Positions 15,016 to 25,011 of a stretch of 64,000 bases of DNA are shown in pieces. Both the position numbers and the translations under genes were made by a program. Position 1 is the stretch's first letter; each line of letters begins with the position of its first letter. The notes beneath the pieces were generated by a model. The model was given only the letters and a program-made list of their open reading frames with translations, did no database searches and had not been told where the DNA came from. Source of the DNA: Oscillospiraceae bacterium (GTDB lineage Bacteria; Bacillota; Clostridia; Oscillospirales; Oscillospiraceae); the NCBI GenBank assembly GCA_015067995.1, contig SVLJ01000001.1, positions 1-64,000 of the forward strand. Direction: 5' to 3'.

Positions 15016-15810
15016 ATGCGACTGAAGGATAAGGTTGTTCTGATTACTGCCTCAACAAGAGGAATTGGTCTGGCCTGCGTTCAGGCCTGTGCCAGGGAAG
15101 GTGCGCAGGTTTATATGGCTGCCAGAAATCCAGAGCATGCCCGGCACGAGGCGAAAAAGCTGAATCAGGAAGGCTGCTGCGTCAAGTGTGTGTATCATGA
15201 TGCCACAAAACCGGAAACATTTGCCGCCATGGTAGAAGAGACCGTGAAGGATGCGGGACGCATTGATGTGCTGGTCAACAATTTCGGAGGGTCTGACCGA
15301 CAGAAGGATCTGGACTTTGCCAGTACCGATGCGGATGTGTTTCTGGATACGGTTTGTCTCAATTTGCGCAGCGTTTTTCTGGCAGGACAGGCTGCCGTTC
15401 CGTATATGCGGAGAAACGGCGGAGGAAGCATCATCAATATTTCGTCTGTAGGCGGGAGTGTTCCGGATGTTTCTCAGGTGGCTTACGGTGTCAGTAAAGC
15501 GGCAATCAACTATCTCACCAAAATGATCGCTGTGCATGAAGCAAGAAACGGAATTCGCTGCAATGCAATTCTGCCGGGGATGATTGCCACGGATGCGGTA
15601 GAAGAAAAGCTGACCGGTGAGTTTCGCAGCATGTTCCTGCGGCATATTCCGTTTGGTAGAATGGGACAGCCGGAAGAGATCGCTGCTGCAGCCGTCTATT
15701 TTGCTTCAGACGCTTCTGCTTACACGACAGGGCAACTGCTGGCGATTTCCGGTGGATTTGGTATCGCAACGCCGCTGTACAGCGATTTTTTGAACGGAAA
15801 AACCATATAA
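15016..15810 (+). CDS. short-chain dehydrogenase/reductase (SDR), FabG-like
   Basis: ATG 15016 (MRLKDKVVL) lies at good distance from AAGGAGG; ATG 15010 overlaps that signal. The 264-residue protein is a classical SDR: cofactor-binding TASTRGIGLA, NNFGG in place of NNAG, the catalytic serine in INISSVGGS, and YGVSKAA with Tyr-x3-Lys. It oxidises or reduces a hydroxyl/keto group with NAD(P)H. The substrate is unknown; its position behind an exporter suggests a detoxification or secondary-metabolite role rather than fatty-acid synthesis. Confidence 0.9.
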   Translation: MRLKDKVVLITASTRGIGLACVQACAREGAQVYMAARNPEHARHEAKKLNQEGCCVKCVYHDATKPETFAAMVEETVKDAGRIDVLVNNFGGSDRQKDLDFASTDADVFLDTVCLNLRSVFLAGQAAVPYMRRNGGGSIINISSVGGSVPDVSQVAYGVSKAAINYLTKMIAVHEARNGIRCNAILPGMIATDAVEEKLTGEFRSMFLRHIPFGRMGQPEEIAAAAVYFASDASAYTTGQLLAISGGFGIATPLYSDFLNGKTI

Positions 15811-15815
15811 AGCAC

Positions 15816-15844
15816 AAACCGCCTCTGTAAAGCAGAGGCGGTTT
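15816..15844. terminator. bidirectional terminator between the SDR and SBP genes
   Basis: Perfect 12-bp stem AAACCGCCTCTG / CAGAGGCGGTTT with a TAAAG loop, between convergent genes. Confidence 0.85.
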
Positions 15845-15851
15845 ACATACT

Positions 15852-17390
15852 TTATTTTGCAGTGGATTTTAAAAGATTGATATGGAGCGTATTCATTGAA
15901 TAGAAGGGGTTGCTGGCTGTGGGCATGAGATGCTCTGCCACGCCTGCCTCTGACAAAACCGTAGTGCGCTTGAAGCAAAGCGGCAGAATGGGTGCATTTG
16001 CCTGCAGATAGCGGCAGAGCTGACGCATAGAGGTTTCGCGTTTTTCGGAATTGGCAGACCGTGCCAGCAGGAAGTCCATGCCGTTGTCGGAATAGCCGCC
16101 GTAATTCATGCTGCCTCCGGTACCAACCAGCGGAGAAAGATCCCAGTCGGCGGTCAGACGCACTTCACCGTAGTAAAGGTCAAATGCACCGCTTTCCAGC
16201 GCGGCGATGTACTCGCCCCAGGGAAGTGCACTGACGGTGATTTTGATATCACAGAGGGATAGCATATCGGCGATATAGTGGGCGGCAGAGACCTTGTGCC
16301 GGTTGTCTGTGTTTACAAGAAGCGTGATCTCACGGGGCGTTCCGGTGCGGTATCCTGCATTTGCCATCGCATCCAGAAATGCCTCTTTGGAATAGACAGT
16401 GTCCAGAGAAGCCGGGTACAGGGGCGAGCACGGAGAGATGGGACTCTGCGCAGGAAGTGCGTGCCCGGCCAAATGTGCGGAGACCAGTGTTTGGCGGTCG
16501 ATGCCGAATCCCAGAGCATTGCGAAGTTCGGCGGAGGAAAAGAGGGGATTGCCGATGTTGAAACCGATGAATTGCAGGACAGTGGTATCTGCGTCTGTCA
16601 GATCGACGCTGCCGCTGGGAACATACGTGCTCTGCGCAGTCAGATCAGTGCTGATCAGCTGTATCTGGTGTGAGGAGAACTGGTGATGCAGTGCCGTTGC
16701 TCCGGAACAGGGGGAAAGGTAGATGCATTCCGCAGGAAGCGTGGAATGGCGATATTCGGAGGGCAGCAGCACGGCCCCACCTTCAGATTCAGAAAAGAAA
16801 TAGGGAGCCGTACCCAGCGGAACCAGTCTGGATTCTGTGCCTGCCTTTGTGATGGGAATATCCAGCAATGCCGGGAAGGCTGCGTTGGGAGAGAGAAGTG
16901 TTACAGTAATGGTGCTGCCGTCGTGGACGATCATATCCACATGGGAAAGGCGGGCACGGTAACGAGCAGTTTCCCGGGCCCGATCCAACGATGCGGCGGT
17001 ATCTGCAGCGGTCAAAGGGGAACCGTCGCTGAAACGTGCGTCTTCCCTGAGCTGAAAGGTCCATGTCGTTTTGGATTCGTCGCAGCTGTATGCGGCGCAA
17101 AGCAGCTTTTGCGGCTGCATGGACGTGTCCAGCATGAACAGACCTTCGTACAGCAGTGCACCTATGACCTGATGGGGGCCATCAGGACAGGTGAGAGGAT
17201 CCAGAGTGACCGCAGGGTCATAAGGCAGAGCGAAACGCTCCGGCAGTGTGACAATCGCAGGAACTGTCTCCTGTTCCGTAATGGTATCGTCGACAGTCAG
17301 ATCCTCAGGCGGTGTATCGGGGAGCTCCTGTCCACAGCCGGACAGTGTCAGAAGTGCAGACAGAAAAAAGGCGGTTAGTTGTTTTTTCAT
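15852..17390 (-). CDS. ABC transporter substrate-binding lipoprotein, family 5 (peptide type)
   Basis: The 512-residue protein begins with a lipoprotein signal (MKKQLTAFFLSALLTLSGC; lipobox LSGC). The rest matches SBP_bac_5 proteins: FQLREDARFSDGSPLTAADTAASL in the first third and ALGFGIDRQTLV around the middle. Such proteins deliver peptides, nickel or other ligands to an ABC importer. No permease or ATPase genes are adjacent, so it is an orphan binding protein. It follows pgeF by 18 nt on the same strand and is likely co-transcribed with it. Confidence 0.9.
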   Translation of the reverse strand: MKKQLTAFFLSALLTLSGCGQELPDTPPEDLTVDDTITEQETVPAIVTLPERFALPYDPAVTLDPLTCPDGPHQVIGALLYEGLFMLDTSMQPQKLLCAAYSCDESKTTWTFQLREDARFSDGSPLTAADTAASLDRARETARYRARLSHVDMIVHDGSTITVTLLSPNAAFPALLDIPITKAGTESRLVPLGTAPYFFSESEGGAVLLPSEYRHSTLPAECIYLSPCSGATALHHQFSSHQIQLISTDLTAQSTYVPSGSVDLTDADTTVLQFIGFNIGNPLFSSAELRNALGFGIDRQTLVSAHLAGHALPAQSPISPCSPLYPASLDTVYSKEAFLDAMANAGYRTGTPREITLLVNTDNRHKVSAAHYIADMLSLCDIKITVSALPWGEYIAALESGAFDLYYGEVRLTADWDLSPLVGTGGSMNYGGYSDNGMDFLLARSANSEKRETSMRQLCRYLQANAPILPLCFKRTTVLSEAGVAEHLMPTASNPFYSMNTLHINLLKSTAK

Positions 17391-17408
17391 ATAGCGTCCT
17401 TTTCCGGG

Positions 17409-18221
17409 TCAGCAGAGAGAAATGAGGGCAACCTGTGCGCCTCGCTGTTCACCCATCTTTCGGTGGGACCAGAATAGTTCGGGGTGGCAGGCAGTGCAAA
17501 GACCGCATGTGTCGATGTTGGCGGAAAGCAATCCGGCGCGCAGCAGCCATTGCCGGTTCAGTCCCTCCAGATCCACATGGAATTTGGGATCACGCCATTG
17601 CAGATACGGTTCCGCATCCTGCCCCAGCGCTGCCCGCATAGCCTCCGGTACATCGCTGTCTGTTTCAAAGCAGCACTGGCCGATACAGGGGCCGATGGCG
17701 GCCAGCAGCTGCGCGGGATCGGAACCGAAGGCTGCCTGCATGTCGGCAACGGCTTTTTCCGGAATCCCGTTGGCGCAGCCGCGCCAGCCGGCATGGACGG
17801 CGCCTGCAGCGTGATGCACCGGGTCATACAAAAGAACGATTCCGCAATCGGCAGAGAAGACCACAAGGGAAAGATTGGGTTCGTTGGTAATCAGACCGTC
17901 CACCTGCTGATAATCCCGCTGATGCCAGAGTCCTTTGCCGGCATCTGCGGCGGTGACGCGGCGGATATTGATGCTGTGGGTTTGCTGTGGCAGGACGACG
18001 TTTTTGGGGTTGACTCCCAGCACACAGCAAAAGCGGCGATAGTTTTCCTGGACAGCCTCCGAGCCGTCCGGACGACCGATGGCAAGATTCAGGGAGTCCC
18101 ATGGGGCGGGGGATACGCCGCCTCTGCGGGTAGAAAAGCCGTGTCGAATGGCTTTGCAGTCCTCCAGCTGTTGAGAGGTCAGCCAGACCAGCGTGTCTGC
18201 TTCGTGCATACGAAAGGCCAT
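17409..18221 (-). CDS. pgeF: YfiH/PgeF family peptidoglycan-editing factor (multicopper-oxidase-like fold)
   Basis: The 270-residue protein shows the family's hallmarks: GFSTRRGGVS near the N-terminus, LPQQTHS, VVFSADCG, and the metal site AVHAGWRGCANGI, ending with CTACHPELFWSHR. YfiH homologues were annotated as laccases or polyphenol oxidases and later linked to purine nucleoside turnover and peptidoglycan precursor editing. ATG 18221 follows GAAAGGAG. It lies between secA, from which a terminator separates it, and the SBP gene. Confidence 0.93.
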   Translation of the reverse strand: MAFRMHEADTLVWLTSQQLEDCKAIRHGFSTRRGGVSPAPWDSLNLAIGRPDGSEAVQENYRRFCCVLGVNPKNVVLPQQTHSINIRRVTAADAGKGLWHQRDYQQVDGLITNEPNLSLVVFSADCGIVLLYDPVHHAAGAVHAGWRGCANGIPEKAVADMQAAFGSDPAQLLAAIGPCIGQCCFETDSDVPEAMRAALGQDAEPYLQWRDPKFHVDLEGLNRQWLLRAGLLSANIDTCGLCTACHPELFWSHRKMGEQRGAQVALISLC

Positions 18222-18260
18222 AGTGCGCTCCTTTCTGATAGTGGTGAATGCGGGGGAAAT

Positions 18261-18293
18261 ACGCTCCTGCTCTGTATTTCAGAGCAGGAGCGT
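18261..18293 (-). terminator. secA terminator
   Basis: Perfect 14-bp stem ACGCTCCTGCTCTG / CAGAGCAGGAGCGT with a 5-nt loop, 52 bases past the secA stop. The tail ATTTCCCCC is only weakly T-rich. Confidence 0.7.
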
Positions 18294-18344
18294 ACATGCT
18301 TTGGTGTAAAGGGTTTTTGCTTTCTGGTTATAGGAAGGATGGGG

Positions 18345-21083
18345 TTAAGCGTCTCTTCCGCAGCAGACTTTGTATTTCTTTCCGCTGCCGCAGGGACAGG
18401 GATCGTTACGGCCGATCTTGACCACCTTGCGGGGCTGGCGCTTGGGGCGGGAGCCGTCGCCGCCGACACCCTCCACCATGCCCTTGGCAACGCGTTCGCG
18501 CTTGACTTCCTGATCCTTTCTGAGCTGGACGGAGAACAGTCGGCGTACGGTCTCGCCCTGAATCGCTGCGATCATTTCCTCGAACATGTTCAGAGATTCC
18601 TGCTTGTAGGCAACTACGGGATCGGACTGGGCGTAGGCTCGCAGACGGATGCCTTGCTTGAGATCATCCATGGCGTCAATATGATCCATCCAGTACTCGT
18701 CCACCACACGCAGCATAATAACGCGCTCCAGCTCGCGCATGATGGTGGAAGAGATCTCGGCTTCCTTGGCCGCATAGGTTTTGTCAGCGGCATCACAAAA
18801 GAGGCCGGTCAGCTCCTCGGCAGACTTGTTCAGGTCTGCTTCTTCGTACCGGAAGGTGTACTTGGGGAAGAAGCGGCCTTCCAGATGACGCATCAGCTCA
18901 CGGTAACCTGCGGTATCCAGCCGCTGCTGTTCACTGAAGGCCAGATTTACCTCGTCGGCGATGGCGGCGTGCGTCATGTTCTGGATCTTTTCCTTCATGT
19001 CCAGACCGTCCAGCACCTGCTTGCGCTGAGAATAGATGATCTCACGCTGCTTGTTCATGACGTCGTCGTATTCCAGAACTGCCTTACGGGACTGGAAGTT
19101 TCTGGACTCCACAGTGGTCTGAGCATTTTCAATGCTCTTTGTCAGGATCTTGCTCTCAATGGGGGTGTCCTCATCCAGTGCCACCTTATCCATGATGTTT
19201 TGAATTTTTTCGCCGCCGAACAGACGCATAAGGTCATCCTCCAGCGACAGGTAGAAGCGGGACTCACCGGCGTCTCCCTGACGGCCTGCACGGCCACGGA
19301 GCTGGTTGTCGATACGGCGGGAGTCGTGGCGCTCGGTGCCGATGATGAACAGGCCGCCTGCGGCACGCACCTTTTCCGCCTCGTCGGCAATGGCGGCTTT
19401 GTGGAAGGCGAGGCGTTGGGCAAACAGCTTTCGGGCTTCCAGAATTTCCTCGTTGTCGGTATCCGCAAAACCGGTGGCTTCCGTAATCAGTTCGTCGCTG
19501 AAGCCCTGCTTGCGCAGATCGGCGGTGGCCAGATATTCGGCATTGCCGCCCAGCATGATATCGGTGCCGCGTCCGGCCATGTTGGTGGCCACGGTGACAG
19601 CGCCCAGCTTGCCGGCCTGTGCCACGATCTCTGCTTCGCGCTCGTGGTTTTTGGCGTTGAGGAGATTGTGGCGAATACCGGCACGGGTCAGCAGTCTGCT
19701 GAGGGTTTCGTTCTTCTCAATGGAAACCGTGCCCACCAGAACGGGCTGCCCCTTGGCGTTGCACTCCTTGATCTGCTCCACGACCGCACGGTACTTGCCT
19801 TCAACGGTCTTGTATACCACGTCGGCGTGATCCTGACGGGCGATGGGACGGTTGGTGGGGATCTCCACAATGTCCAGATTATAGATGGTGGCGAACTCTT
19901 CCTGCTCCGTCATGGCAGTACCGGTCATGCCGGACAGCTTGCTGTACAGGCGGAAATAATTCTGGAAGGTGATGGTGGCCAGCGTTCTGTTTTCATCGGC
20001 CACAGCCAGATGCTCCTTGGCTTCGATGGCCTGATGCAGACCCTGAGAATAGCGGCGGCCAAACATAAGGCGGCCGGTAAACTCGTCGACGATGATGACC
20101 TGACCGTCCTTGACCACATAGTCGATATCCCGCTTCATGATACCATGGGCTTTGATGGCCTGGTTAATATGATGGGAGATGGTGGAGTTTTCGGGATCAG
20201 ACAGGTTTTCCAGATGGAAGAACTGCTCGGCCTTGGCAATGCCATTGGCAGTGAGGGTGGCGCTGCGGGCTTTTTCGTCCACGATATAGTCGGCGGTTTC
20301 CTCGGAGGATTCCTCTTCTTTGGAGTCCAGCTCTGCCACCACACGCTTGCGCAGACGGGCAACAAACATCTCCGTCATATCATAGAGCTGGGTGGACTTT
20401 TCCCCTCGGCCGGAGATGATCAGGGGAGTGCGTGCCTCGTCGATGAGGATGGAGTCAACCTCGTCCACGATGGCGAAGTTATGACCGCGCTGTACCAGCT
20501 CGTTGGAGTAGATGCACATATTGTCACGGAGATAGTCGAAGCCCATCTCGTTGTTGGTGCCGTATGTGATGTCGGCTGCATAGGCTTCTTGACGCTGCTC
20601 CGTAGTCAGTCCGTGGACAATGAGGCCGACCTTCAGCCCAAGGAAACGATGGACCTTGCCCATCCATTCGGAGTCACGCTTGGCCAGATAGTCGTTGACG
20701 GTGACGATGTGAACGCCTTTTCCGGTAAGGGCGTTGAGATAAGCGGGAAGGGTAGCCACCAGAGTCTTGCCTTCACCGGTCTTCATCTCCGCGATACGGC
20801 CCTGATGCAGCACGATACCGCCCACCAGCTGCACCCGATAGGGACGCAGGCCCAGCACGCGGTCAGCCGCTTCGCGTACGGTGGCGAAGGCTTCCGGCAG
20901 GATGGCGTCCAGTGTTTCACCGTCAGCAAGACGGGCGCGGAATTCCTCGGTCTTGGCGCGGAGCTCGTCATCCGACTTGGTTTTATATTCATCCGCAAGA
21001 GCTTCGATCTTATCCACAATGGGATAGATGGACTTCAGCTCCCGGGAGCTGTAATCACCAAAGAGTTTTTGAAACAGACCCAT
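18345..21083 (-). CDS. secA: preprotein translocase ATPase SecA
   Basis: The start is ATG 21083 ([17 protein letters not shown]) after AAGGATG; the ORF track adds 21 codons. The 912-residue protein has both DEAD-motor halves (Walker [38 protein letters not shown], and later [16 protein letters not shown]), the preprotein-binding and helical-wing domains, and a C-terminal zinc-binding SEC-C motif ([13 protein letters not shown]). It drives Sec-dependent export. Monocistronic, with its own promoter and terminator. Confidence 0.98.
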   Translation of the reverse strand: MGLFQKLFGDYSSRELKSIYPIVDKIEALADEYKTKSDDELRAKTEEFRARLADGETLDAILPEAFATVREAADRVLGLRPYRVQLVGGIVLHQGRIAEMKTGEGKTLVATLPAYLNALTGKGVHIVTVNDYLAKRDSEWMGKVHRFLGLKVGLIVHGLTTEQRQEAYAADITYGTNNEMGFDYLRDNMCIYSNELVQRGHNFAIVDEVDSILIDEARTPLIISGRGEKSTQLYDMTEMFVARLRKRVVAELDSKEEESSEETADYIVDEKARSATLTANGIAKAEQFFHLENLSDPENSTISHHINQAIKAHGIMKRDIDYVVKDGQVIIVDEFTGRLMFGRRYSQGLHQAIEAKEHLAVADENRTLATITFQNYFRLYSKLSGMTGTAMTEQEEFATIYNLDIVEIPTNRPIARQDHADVVYKTVEGKYRAVVEQIKECNAKGQPVLVGTVSIEKNETLSRLLTRAGIRHNLLNAKNHEREAEIVAQAGKLGAVTVATNMAGRGTDIMLGGNAEYLATADLRKQGFSDELITEATGFADTDNEEILEARKLFAQRLAFHKAAIADEAEKVRAAGGLFIIGTERHDSRRIDNQLRGRAGRQGDAGESRFYLSLEDDLMRLFGGEKIQNIMDKVALDEDTPIESKILTKSIENAQTTVESRNFQSRKAVLEYDDVMNKQREIIYSQRKQVLDGLDMKEKIQNMTHAAIADEVNLAFSEQQRLDTAGYRELMRHLEGRFFPKYTFRYEEADLNKSAEELTGLFCDAADKTYAAKEAEISSTIMRELERVIMLRVVDEYWMDHIDAMDDLKQGIRLRAYAQSDPVVAYKQESLNMFEEMIAAIQGETVRRLFSVQLRKDQEVKRERVAKGMVEGVGGDGSRPKRQPRKVVKIGRNDPCPCGSGKKYKVCCGRDA

Positions 21084-21160
21084 GTTATTTGAAACATCCT
21101 TTCTCAGCTTTTTCCGCTCCACTGCAGGCGGGCGAAAAGTGTGCATACGAAAACAAAATT

Positions 21161-21189
21161 AGCATATCACAACAGCGGGAGGAATGCAA
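21161..21189 (-). promoter_or_regulatory. secA promoter
   Basis: On the minus strand TTGCAT (21184-21189), 17-nt spacer, TATGCT (21161-21166), about 78 bp upstream of the secA start. Confidence 0.55.
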
Positions 21190-21241
21190 AGGGAAAACTG
21201 TGCTTTCGAAGAAAGTTTACAACTCATGGGAGGTTTTCGGC

Positions 21242-21270
21242 TTGAGAGGGCAGGAAAAGCATGGTACAAT
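21242..21270 (+). promoter_or_regulatory. promoter of the beta-CASP hydrolase gene
   Basis: TTGAGA (21242-21247), 17-nt spacer, TACAAT (21265-21270), about 64 bp upstream of ATG 21334. Confidence 0.6.
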
Positions 21271-21333
21271 GATTGCAACAGGAATGTTCATTGCTTGTGC
21301 ATGACAGATCGGAGACAGAAAGGAGCTATGCGT

Positions 21334-22938
21334 ATGAAAATCAGCTTTTTTGGTGCAGATCAATGTGTGACCGGCAGCTGTCACTGTGTGGAGGCCAATG
21401 GGAAAAAGATTCTCATTGATTGTGGATTGCAGCAGGGAAGGGATGAAATTTCCAATGAAGAGCTTCCTTTTGAGGCGGGCGGCATCGACTGTGTGCTGAT
21501 TACCCATGCGCATATCGATCATTCCGGCCGTGTGCCCATGCTGCTCAGGCAGGGGTTTTCCGGAAAGATCATTACGACCCGCCTGACGGCGGCGCTGCTG
21601 AAAGTGATGCTGCAGGACTCCGCACACATTCAGGAGCAGGAGGCGGAGTGGCAGAGCCGCAAGGCAAAGCGCTCCGGAAGGGGGGCGGTGGAACCGCTCT
21701 ATACCGTGGCGGACGCCCTGACAACCATAGATCGCATCACCACCTGTGAGTATCATCAGCCGGTGGAGCTGTATCCCGGCATCGCGGCGGAATTCGTGGA
21801 TGCCGGACATCTGCTGGGAAGTGCGTGCATCATCCTTACGGTGACGGAAGGCGGCGAGACCAGAAAGATCGTATTCTCCGGTGATTTAGGCAATATTAAG
21901 CAGCCTATCATCCGCGATCCCTCCTACATTACCGGAGCAGATTATGTGGTAATGGAATCCACCTATGGAGACCGGAACCATGGCGAGGGCTGGAGCTATA
22001 CGGATGATCTGGCCGCGATCATCGACGAGACCATTGCCCGGGGCGGCAATGTCATCATTCCGTCCTTTGCTGTGGGTCGTACGCAGGAACTGCTGTATTT
22101 TATCCGTGAGATCAAGGATCTGGGATTGGTGAAATCCAATCCGGATTTCCCGGTCTATATCGATTCACCTTTGGCACGGGAGGCTACGGAGATCTTCGTG
22201 GGAGACCTCCGGGGATATCTGGACGAGGATGCGTTGGAGTTGGTGGCGGACGGCACCCACATGTTCAATTTCTCAAATCTGCGGATGACGGCCGGAGCGG
22301 AGGACTCCAAAGCACTGAATACCGACAGGACGCCGAAGGTCATTATCTCCGCCTCCGGCATGTGTGATGCCGGTCGTATTCGCCACCATCTGAAGCACAA
22401 CCTCTGGCGTCCGGAGTGTACTGTGGTGTTTGTTGGTTTCCAGGGAGAGGGTACACTGGGACGTCATCTGTTGGATGGCGCCAAAACTGTGAAGCTTTTT
22501 GGGGAAGAAATCGCGGTGAAGGCCAGACTGGTGAATTATAACGGCCTGTCCTCTCATGCGGATCGCGACCATCTCATCGAATGGGTGCAGGGTTTCACCC
22601 AGCAGAAGCCGCAGCACATTTTTGTTGTGCATGGCGACAGGGAAGTGGCTCCTTATTTTGCAAAGACCCTGACTGACATGGGATACTCCGCGCATGCGCC
22701 GCAGTATACAGAGGAGTATGATCTGATTGACTGCAGACAGCTGAAGACGGGTTATCTGCCGGAGCGCAGGCAGCGTGCCTTCGAAGGCGCACCCAGAACC
22801 GGCTCGGCGTATCAGCGTCTGGTGTCGGTGGGTCAGCTGATGACCGAGTTTATCCGCCGCAGCAAGGGGCGGGACAATAAGACCCTGGCAAAGTTTGCCG
22901 ATCAGCTGAAAGCACTGCTGGACAAATGGGAAGCGTAA
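21334..22938 (+). CDS. metallo-beta-lactamase/beta-CASP family RNA hydrolase
   Basis: ATG 21334 (MKISFFGADQ) is eight bases after AGGAG; upstream ATGs at 21184 and 21328 are less well placed. The 534-residue protein has the zinc-binding THAHIDHSG near residue 60, DAGHLLGSA, FSGDLG and the beta-CASP block with IPSFAVGRTQELL and ISASGMCDAGRI, then the RMMBL end (GLSSHADRDHLIEW, FVVHGD). This is the layout of CPSF73/YSH1-like bacterial exo/endoribonucleases, distinct from RNase J. Its RNA target is unknown. Confidence 0.92.
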   Translation: MKISFFGADQCVTGSCHCVEANGKKILIDCGLQQGRDEISNEELPFEAGGIDCVLITHAHIDHSGRVPMLLRQGFSGKIITTRLTAALLKVMLQDSAHIQEQEAEWQSRKAKRSGRGAVEPLYTVADALTTIDRITTCEYHQPVELYPGIAAEFVDAGHLLGSACIILTVTEGGETRKIVFSGDLGNIKQPIIRDPSYITGADYVVMESTYGDRNHGEGWSYTDDLAAIIDETIARGGNVIIPSFAVGRTQELLYFIREIKDLGLVKSNPDFPVYIDSPLAREATEIFVGDLRGYLDEDALELVADGTHMFNFSNLRMTAGAEDSKALNTDRTPKVIISASGMCDAGRIRHHLKHNLWRPECTVVFVGFQGEGTLGRHLLDGAKTVKLFGEEIAVKARLVNYNGLSSHADRDHLIEWVQGFTQQKPQHIFVVHGDREVAPYFAKTLTDMGYSAHAPQYTEEYDLIDCRQLKTGYLPERRQRAFEGAPRTGSAYQRLVSVGQLMTEFIRRSKGRDNKTLAKFADQLKALLDKWEA

Positions 22939-22953
22939 GTTACATATTTATCG

Positions 22954-22978
22954 AAAAGAGGGCTCAGTGCCCTCTTTT
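22954..22978 (+). terminator. terminator of the beta-CASP gene
   Basis: AAAAGAGGGC / GCCCTCTTTT perfect stem with a TCAGT loop, ending in TTTTTG. Confidence 0.9.
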
Positions 22979-23027
22979 TGCTGTTTTGATGGGAACAAAG
23001 GCTTGCGGTAAGGGAAAAATCGAGATA

Positions 23028-23036
23028 TGATATAAT
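23028..23036 (+). promoter_or_regulatory. extended -10 promoter of rlmD
   Basis: TGA-TATAAT, an extended -10 element 47 bp before ATG 23083. No good -35 is at 17 nt, as is usual for extended -10 promoters. Confidence 0.5.
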
Positions 23037-23082
23037 CGATAAAATACGGCCAATATTGACCGGAGACACTGGGAGCATGTAC

Positions 23083-24705
23083 ATGGAGAAATTGAAAGAG
23101 AACCAGATTTATACCGGCACGGTGGAAGGGTATTCCAGCGAAGGTCTTGGCATCATCAAGCTGGACGGAGCCGTGGTGTTTGTGCCGCATGCGATCCGCG
23201 GCGAAGAAATTGAACTGAAGATTACCAAGGTGATGAAGACCAGCGCGGCGGGAAAAATCGTAAAGATCCGCAAGGAATCACCGGAACGTATGAAACCGGA
23301 GTGCCCCTATTACGGGCAGTGCGGAGGCTGTGACTTCCAGCACCTGAGCTATACGGAGGAACTGTGGGCCAAGCGTCAGCGGGTGCAGGATGCCCTGACC
23401 CGGCTGGGCGGCACGGACATCATGGTGGAGGAGATCCTCGGAGCAAAGAATCCGCTCCACTACCGCAATAAGAGTCAGTATCCTGTGGGCGCAGACGGCT
23501 CTGTGGGATTCTACAAGGTGCGCAGCCATCAGGTGGTGGATGTGAAGCGCTGCCAGATACAGACGGAGGAGAGCGATGCCACAGCCCGCGCAGTGGCGGA
23601 ATGGATGCGCCGCTATCGTGTGGCGCCCTATGATGAGCATACCGGCAAGGGTCTGGTGCGCCATGTCTATGTGCGTACCAACCGGAAGGGGGAGACCCTG
23701 TGCTGTGTGCTGGTGAACGGAAAGGGACTGCCCCGTGAAGCAGAGCTGGTGGGGTATGTCCGGAAGGCTGCACCGAAGACTGTTGGTGTCGTGCTGGGGG
23801 TCAATACCAGCCGCAGCAACGTGATTCTGGGGGAGAGCTACCGTACCATCTGGGGTGAGGATTATCTGATGGACACCCTCTGCGGTCTGCAGTTTAAGCT
23901 GTCGGTACCCTCATTTTATCAGGTGAACCGTGATCAGGCGGAGGTGCTGTATAACAAGGCGCTGGAGTTTGCTGGACTCACCGGCACGGAGACAGTTCTG
24001 GATCTTTACTGCGGTACCGGCACCATTACCCTTTGCGTGGCAAAGCAGGCCGGCCGTGTCATCGGCGCGGAGATCGTACCGCCTGCCATCCGGGATGCCA
24101 GGGAAAACGCGGAACGCAACGGTATCGCCAATGCGGAGTTTTTCTGCGGCGACGCGGCAGACATTGCAGCAAAACTGGAATCCGAGGGCCTGCGTCCGGA
24201 TGTGATTGTGGTAGACCCACCCAGAAAGGGGCTTGCACCGGAGGTCATTGCCTCGGTCTGTGAAATGAAGCCGCAGCGAGTGGTGTATGTTTCCTGTGAT
24301 CCCGCCACTCTGGGCAGGGATGTGAAGATTTTTGCACGGCTGGGCTATACTGCTTCCCGTGCCGCGGCAGTGGATCTGTTCCCGGGAACCAAGCATGTCG
24401 AGACGGTATGTTTATTGTCCAAACTTAATGCAAAGCAACATATCGAGATTAACTTGGATATGGACGAGCTGGATTTGACCGATGCGGAGGAGAAAGCTAC
24501 CTACCAGGAAATCAAAGATTATGTGTTGGAGCATAGCGGCTTGAAAGTCAGCAGCTTGTATATCGCACAGGTGAAACAGAAGTGCGGCATCATCGAGCGA
24601 GAGAATTATAATAAGCCGAAGTCTGAGGACGCTAAACGGCCCCAATGCCCGCCGGATAAAGAAAAAGCAATCAAAGAGGCGTTGACGCACTTCGGTATGA
24701 TTTAA
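23083..24705 (+). CDS. rlmD: 23S rRNA (uracil-5)-methyltransferase RlmD/RumA with a foreign C-terminal extension
   Basis: ATG 23083 (MEKLKENQIYTG) follows GGGAG by 7 nt. The 540-residue protein has a TRAM domain (about 5-60), 4Fe-4S cysteines (CPYYGQCGGC at 74-83), a SAM motif LDLYCGTGTITL and the catalytic cysteine in YVSCDPATLGRD. Ordinary RumA proteins end soon after the HVETV motif (residues 438-442 here). This one continues for about 95 residues ending NYNKPKSEDAKRPQCPP...LTHFGMI, with more A/T-rich codons. I recall this tail from ends of Clostridia mobile elements. The enzyme core is intact, so it is probably still active. Confidence 0.9.
   Translation: MEKLKENQIYTGTVEGYSSEGLGIIKLDGAVVFVPHAIRGEEIELKITKVMKTSAAGKIVKIRKESPERMKPECPYYGQCGGCDFQHLSYTEELWAKRQRVQDALTRLGGTDIMVEEILGAKNPLHYRNKSQYPVGADGSVGFYKVRSHQVVDVKRCQIQTEESDATARAVAEWMRRYRVAPYDEHTGKGLVRHVYVRTNRKGETLCCVLVNGKGLPREAELVGYVRKAAPKTVGVVLGVNTSRSNVILGESYRTIWGEDYLMDTLCGLQFKLSVPSFYQVNRDQAEVLYNKALEFAGLTGTETVLDLYCGTGTITLCVAKQAGRVIGAEIVPPAIRDARENAERNGIANAEFFCGDAADIAAKLESEGLRPDVIVVDPPRKGLAPEVIASVCEMKPQRVVYVSCDPATLGRDVKIFARLGYTASRAAAVDLFPGTKHVETVCLLSKLNAKQHIEINLDMDELDLTDAEEKATYQEIKDYVLEHSGLKVSSLYIAQVKQKCGIIERENYNKPKSEDAKRPQCPPDKEKAIKEALTHFGMI
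24394..24414 (+). other. probable left attachment junction (attL) in rlmD
   Basis: The codons for HVETVCL mark the point where normal RumA sequence and CTG-rich codon use stop and the element-type tail begins. The bases CGAGACGG here correspond to GGAGAGCG at the right junction (31111-31118); only GAGA is identical, consistent with the short shared core of serine recombinases. Confidence 0.5.
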
Positions 24706-24716
24706 GGAGGGCGGAT

Positions 24717-24965
24717 ATGACGCATTTGATTTCTTGTGAGTTCAACATGGATACTGCCTGCGTTGAACTGAAATTCACCGATGGCAGCATGATTGCGATT
24801 GATACTATCGCTGTGGAGAATGAAGTTGCCGATAATATGTATCAGAGGTCGGAACTGGATTATCTGATCTACAATGACCCGATAGCATATGCTGATCTGA
24901 TACTGAACGGCGATCCGGCAATATATTTGAAAACAGTAACTGAATATAAATCTCTTGATAAATAG
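24717..24965 (+). CDS. DUF6061-like small protein
   Basis: ATG 24717 follows GGAGGGCGG, only 11 nt after the rlmD stop. The 82-residue soluble protein (VELKFTDGSMIAIDTIAVENEV, then YQRSELDYLIYNDPIAYADLILNG) matches, from memory, a short family seen at the ends of Clostridia integrative elements and named DUF6061. No catalytic motif is visible. It is followed by a strong hairpin terminator. It supports the mobile origin of this stretch. Confidence 0.72.
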   Translation: MTHLISCEFNMDTACVELKFTDGSMIAIDTIAVENEVADNMYQRSELDYLIYNDPIAYADLILNGDPAIYLKTVTEYKSLDK

Positions 24966-24976
24966 AGAGTGGTTAA

Positions 24977-25011
24977 GCCGCCTGTACAAGCACTGTGCTT
25001 GTGCAGGCGGC
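24977..25011 (+). terminator. terminator after the DUF6061-like gene
   Basis: 16-bp stem GCCGCCTGTACAAGCA / TGCTTGTGCAGGCGGC with one G-U pair and a 3-nt loop, then ATTCTTTCGTCTT. Confidence 0.85.

Noticed and set aside
17484-21092. Long plus-strand ORF of 1202 codons opposite pgeF and secA
   Set aside because: It is the antisense shadow of secA and pgeF. Its length follows from the rarity of TTA, CTA and TCA codons in the sense genes; there is no family match or RBS.
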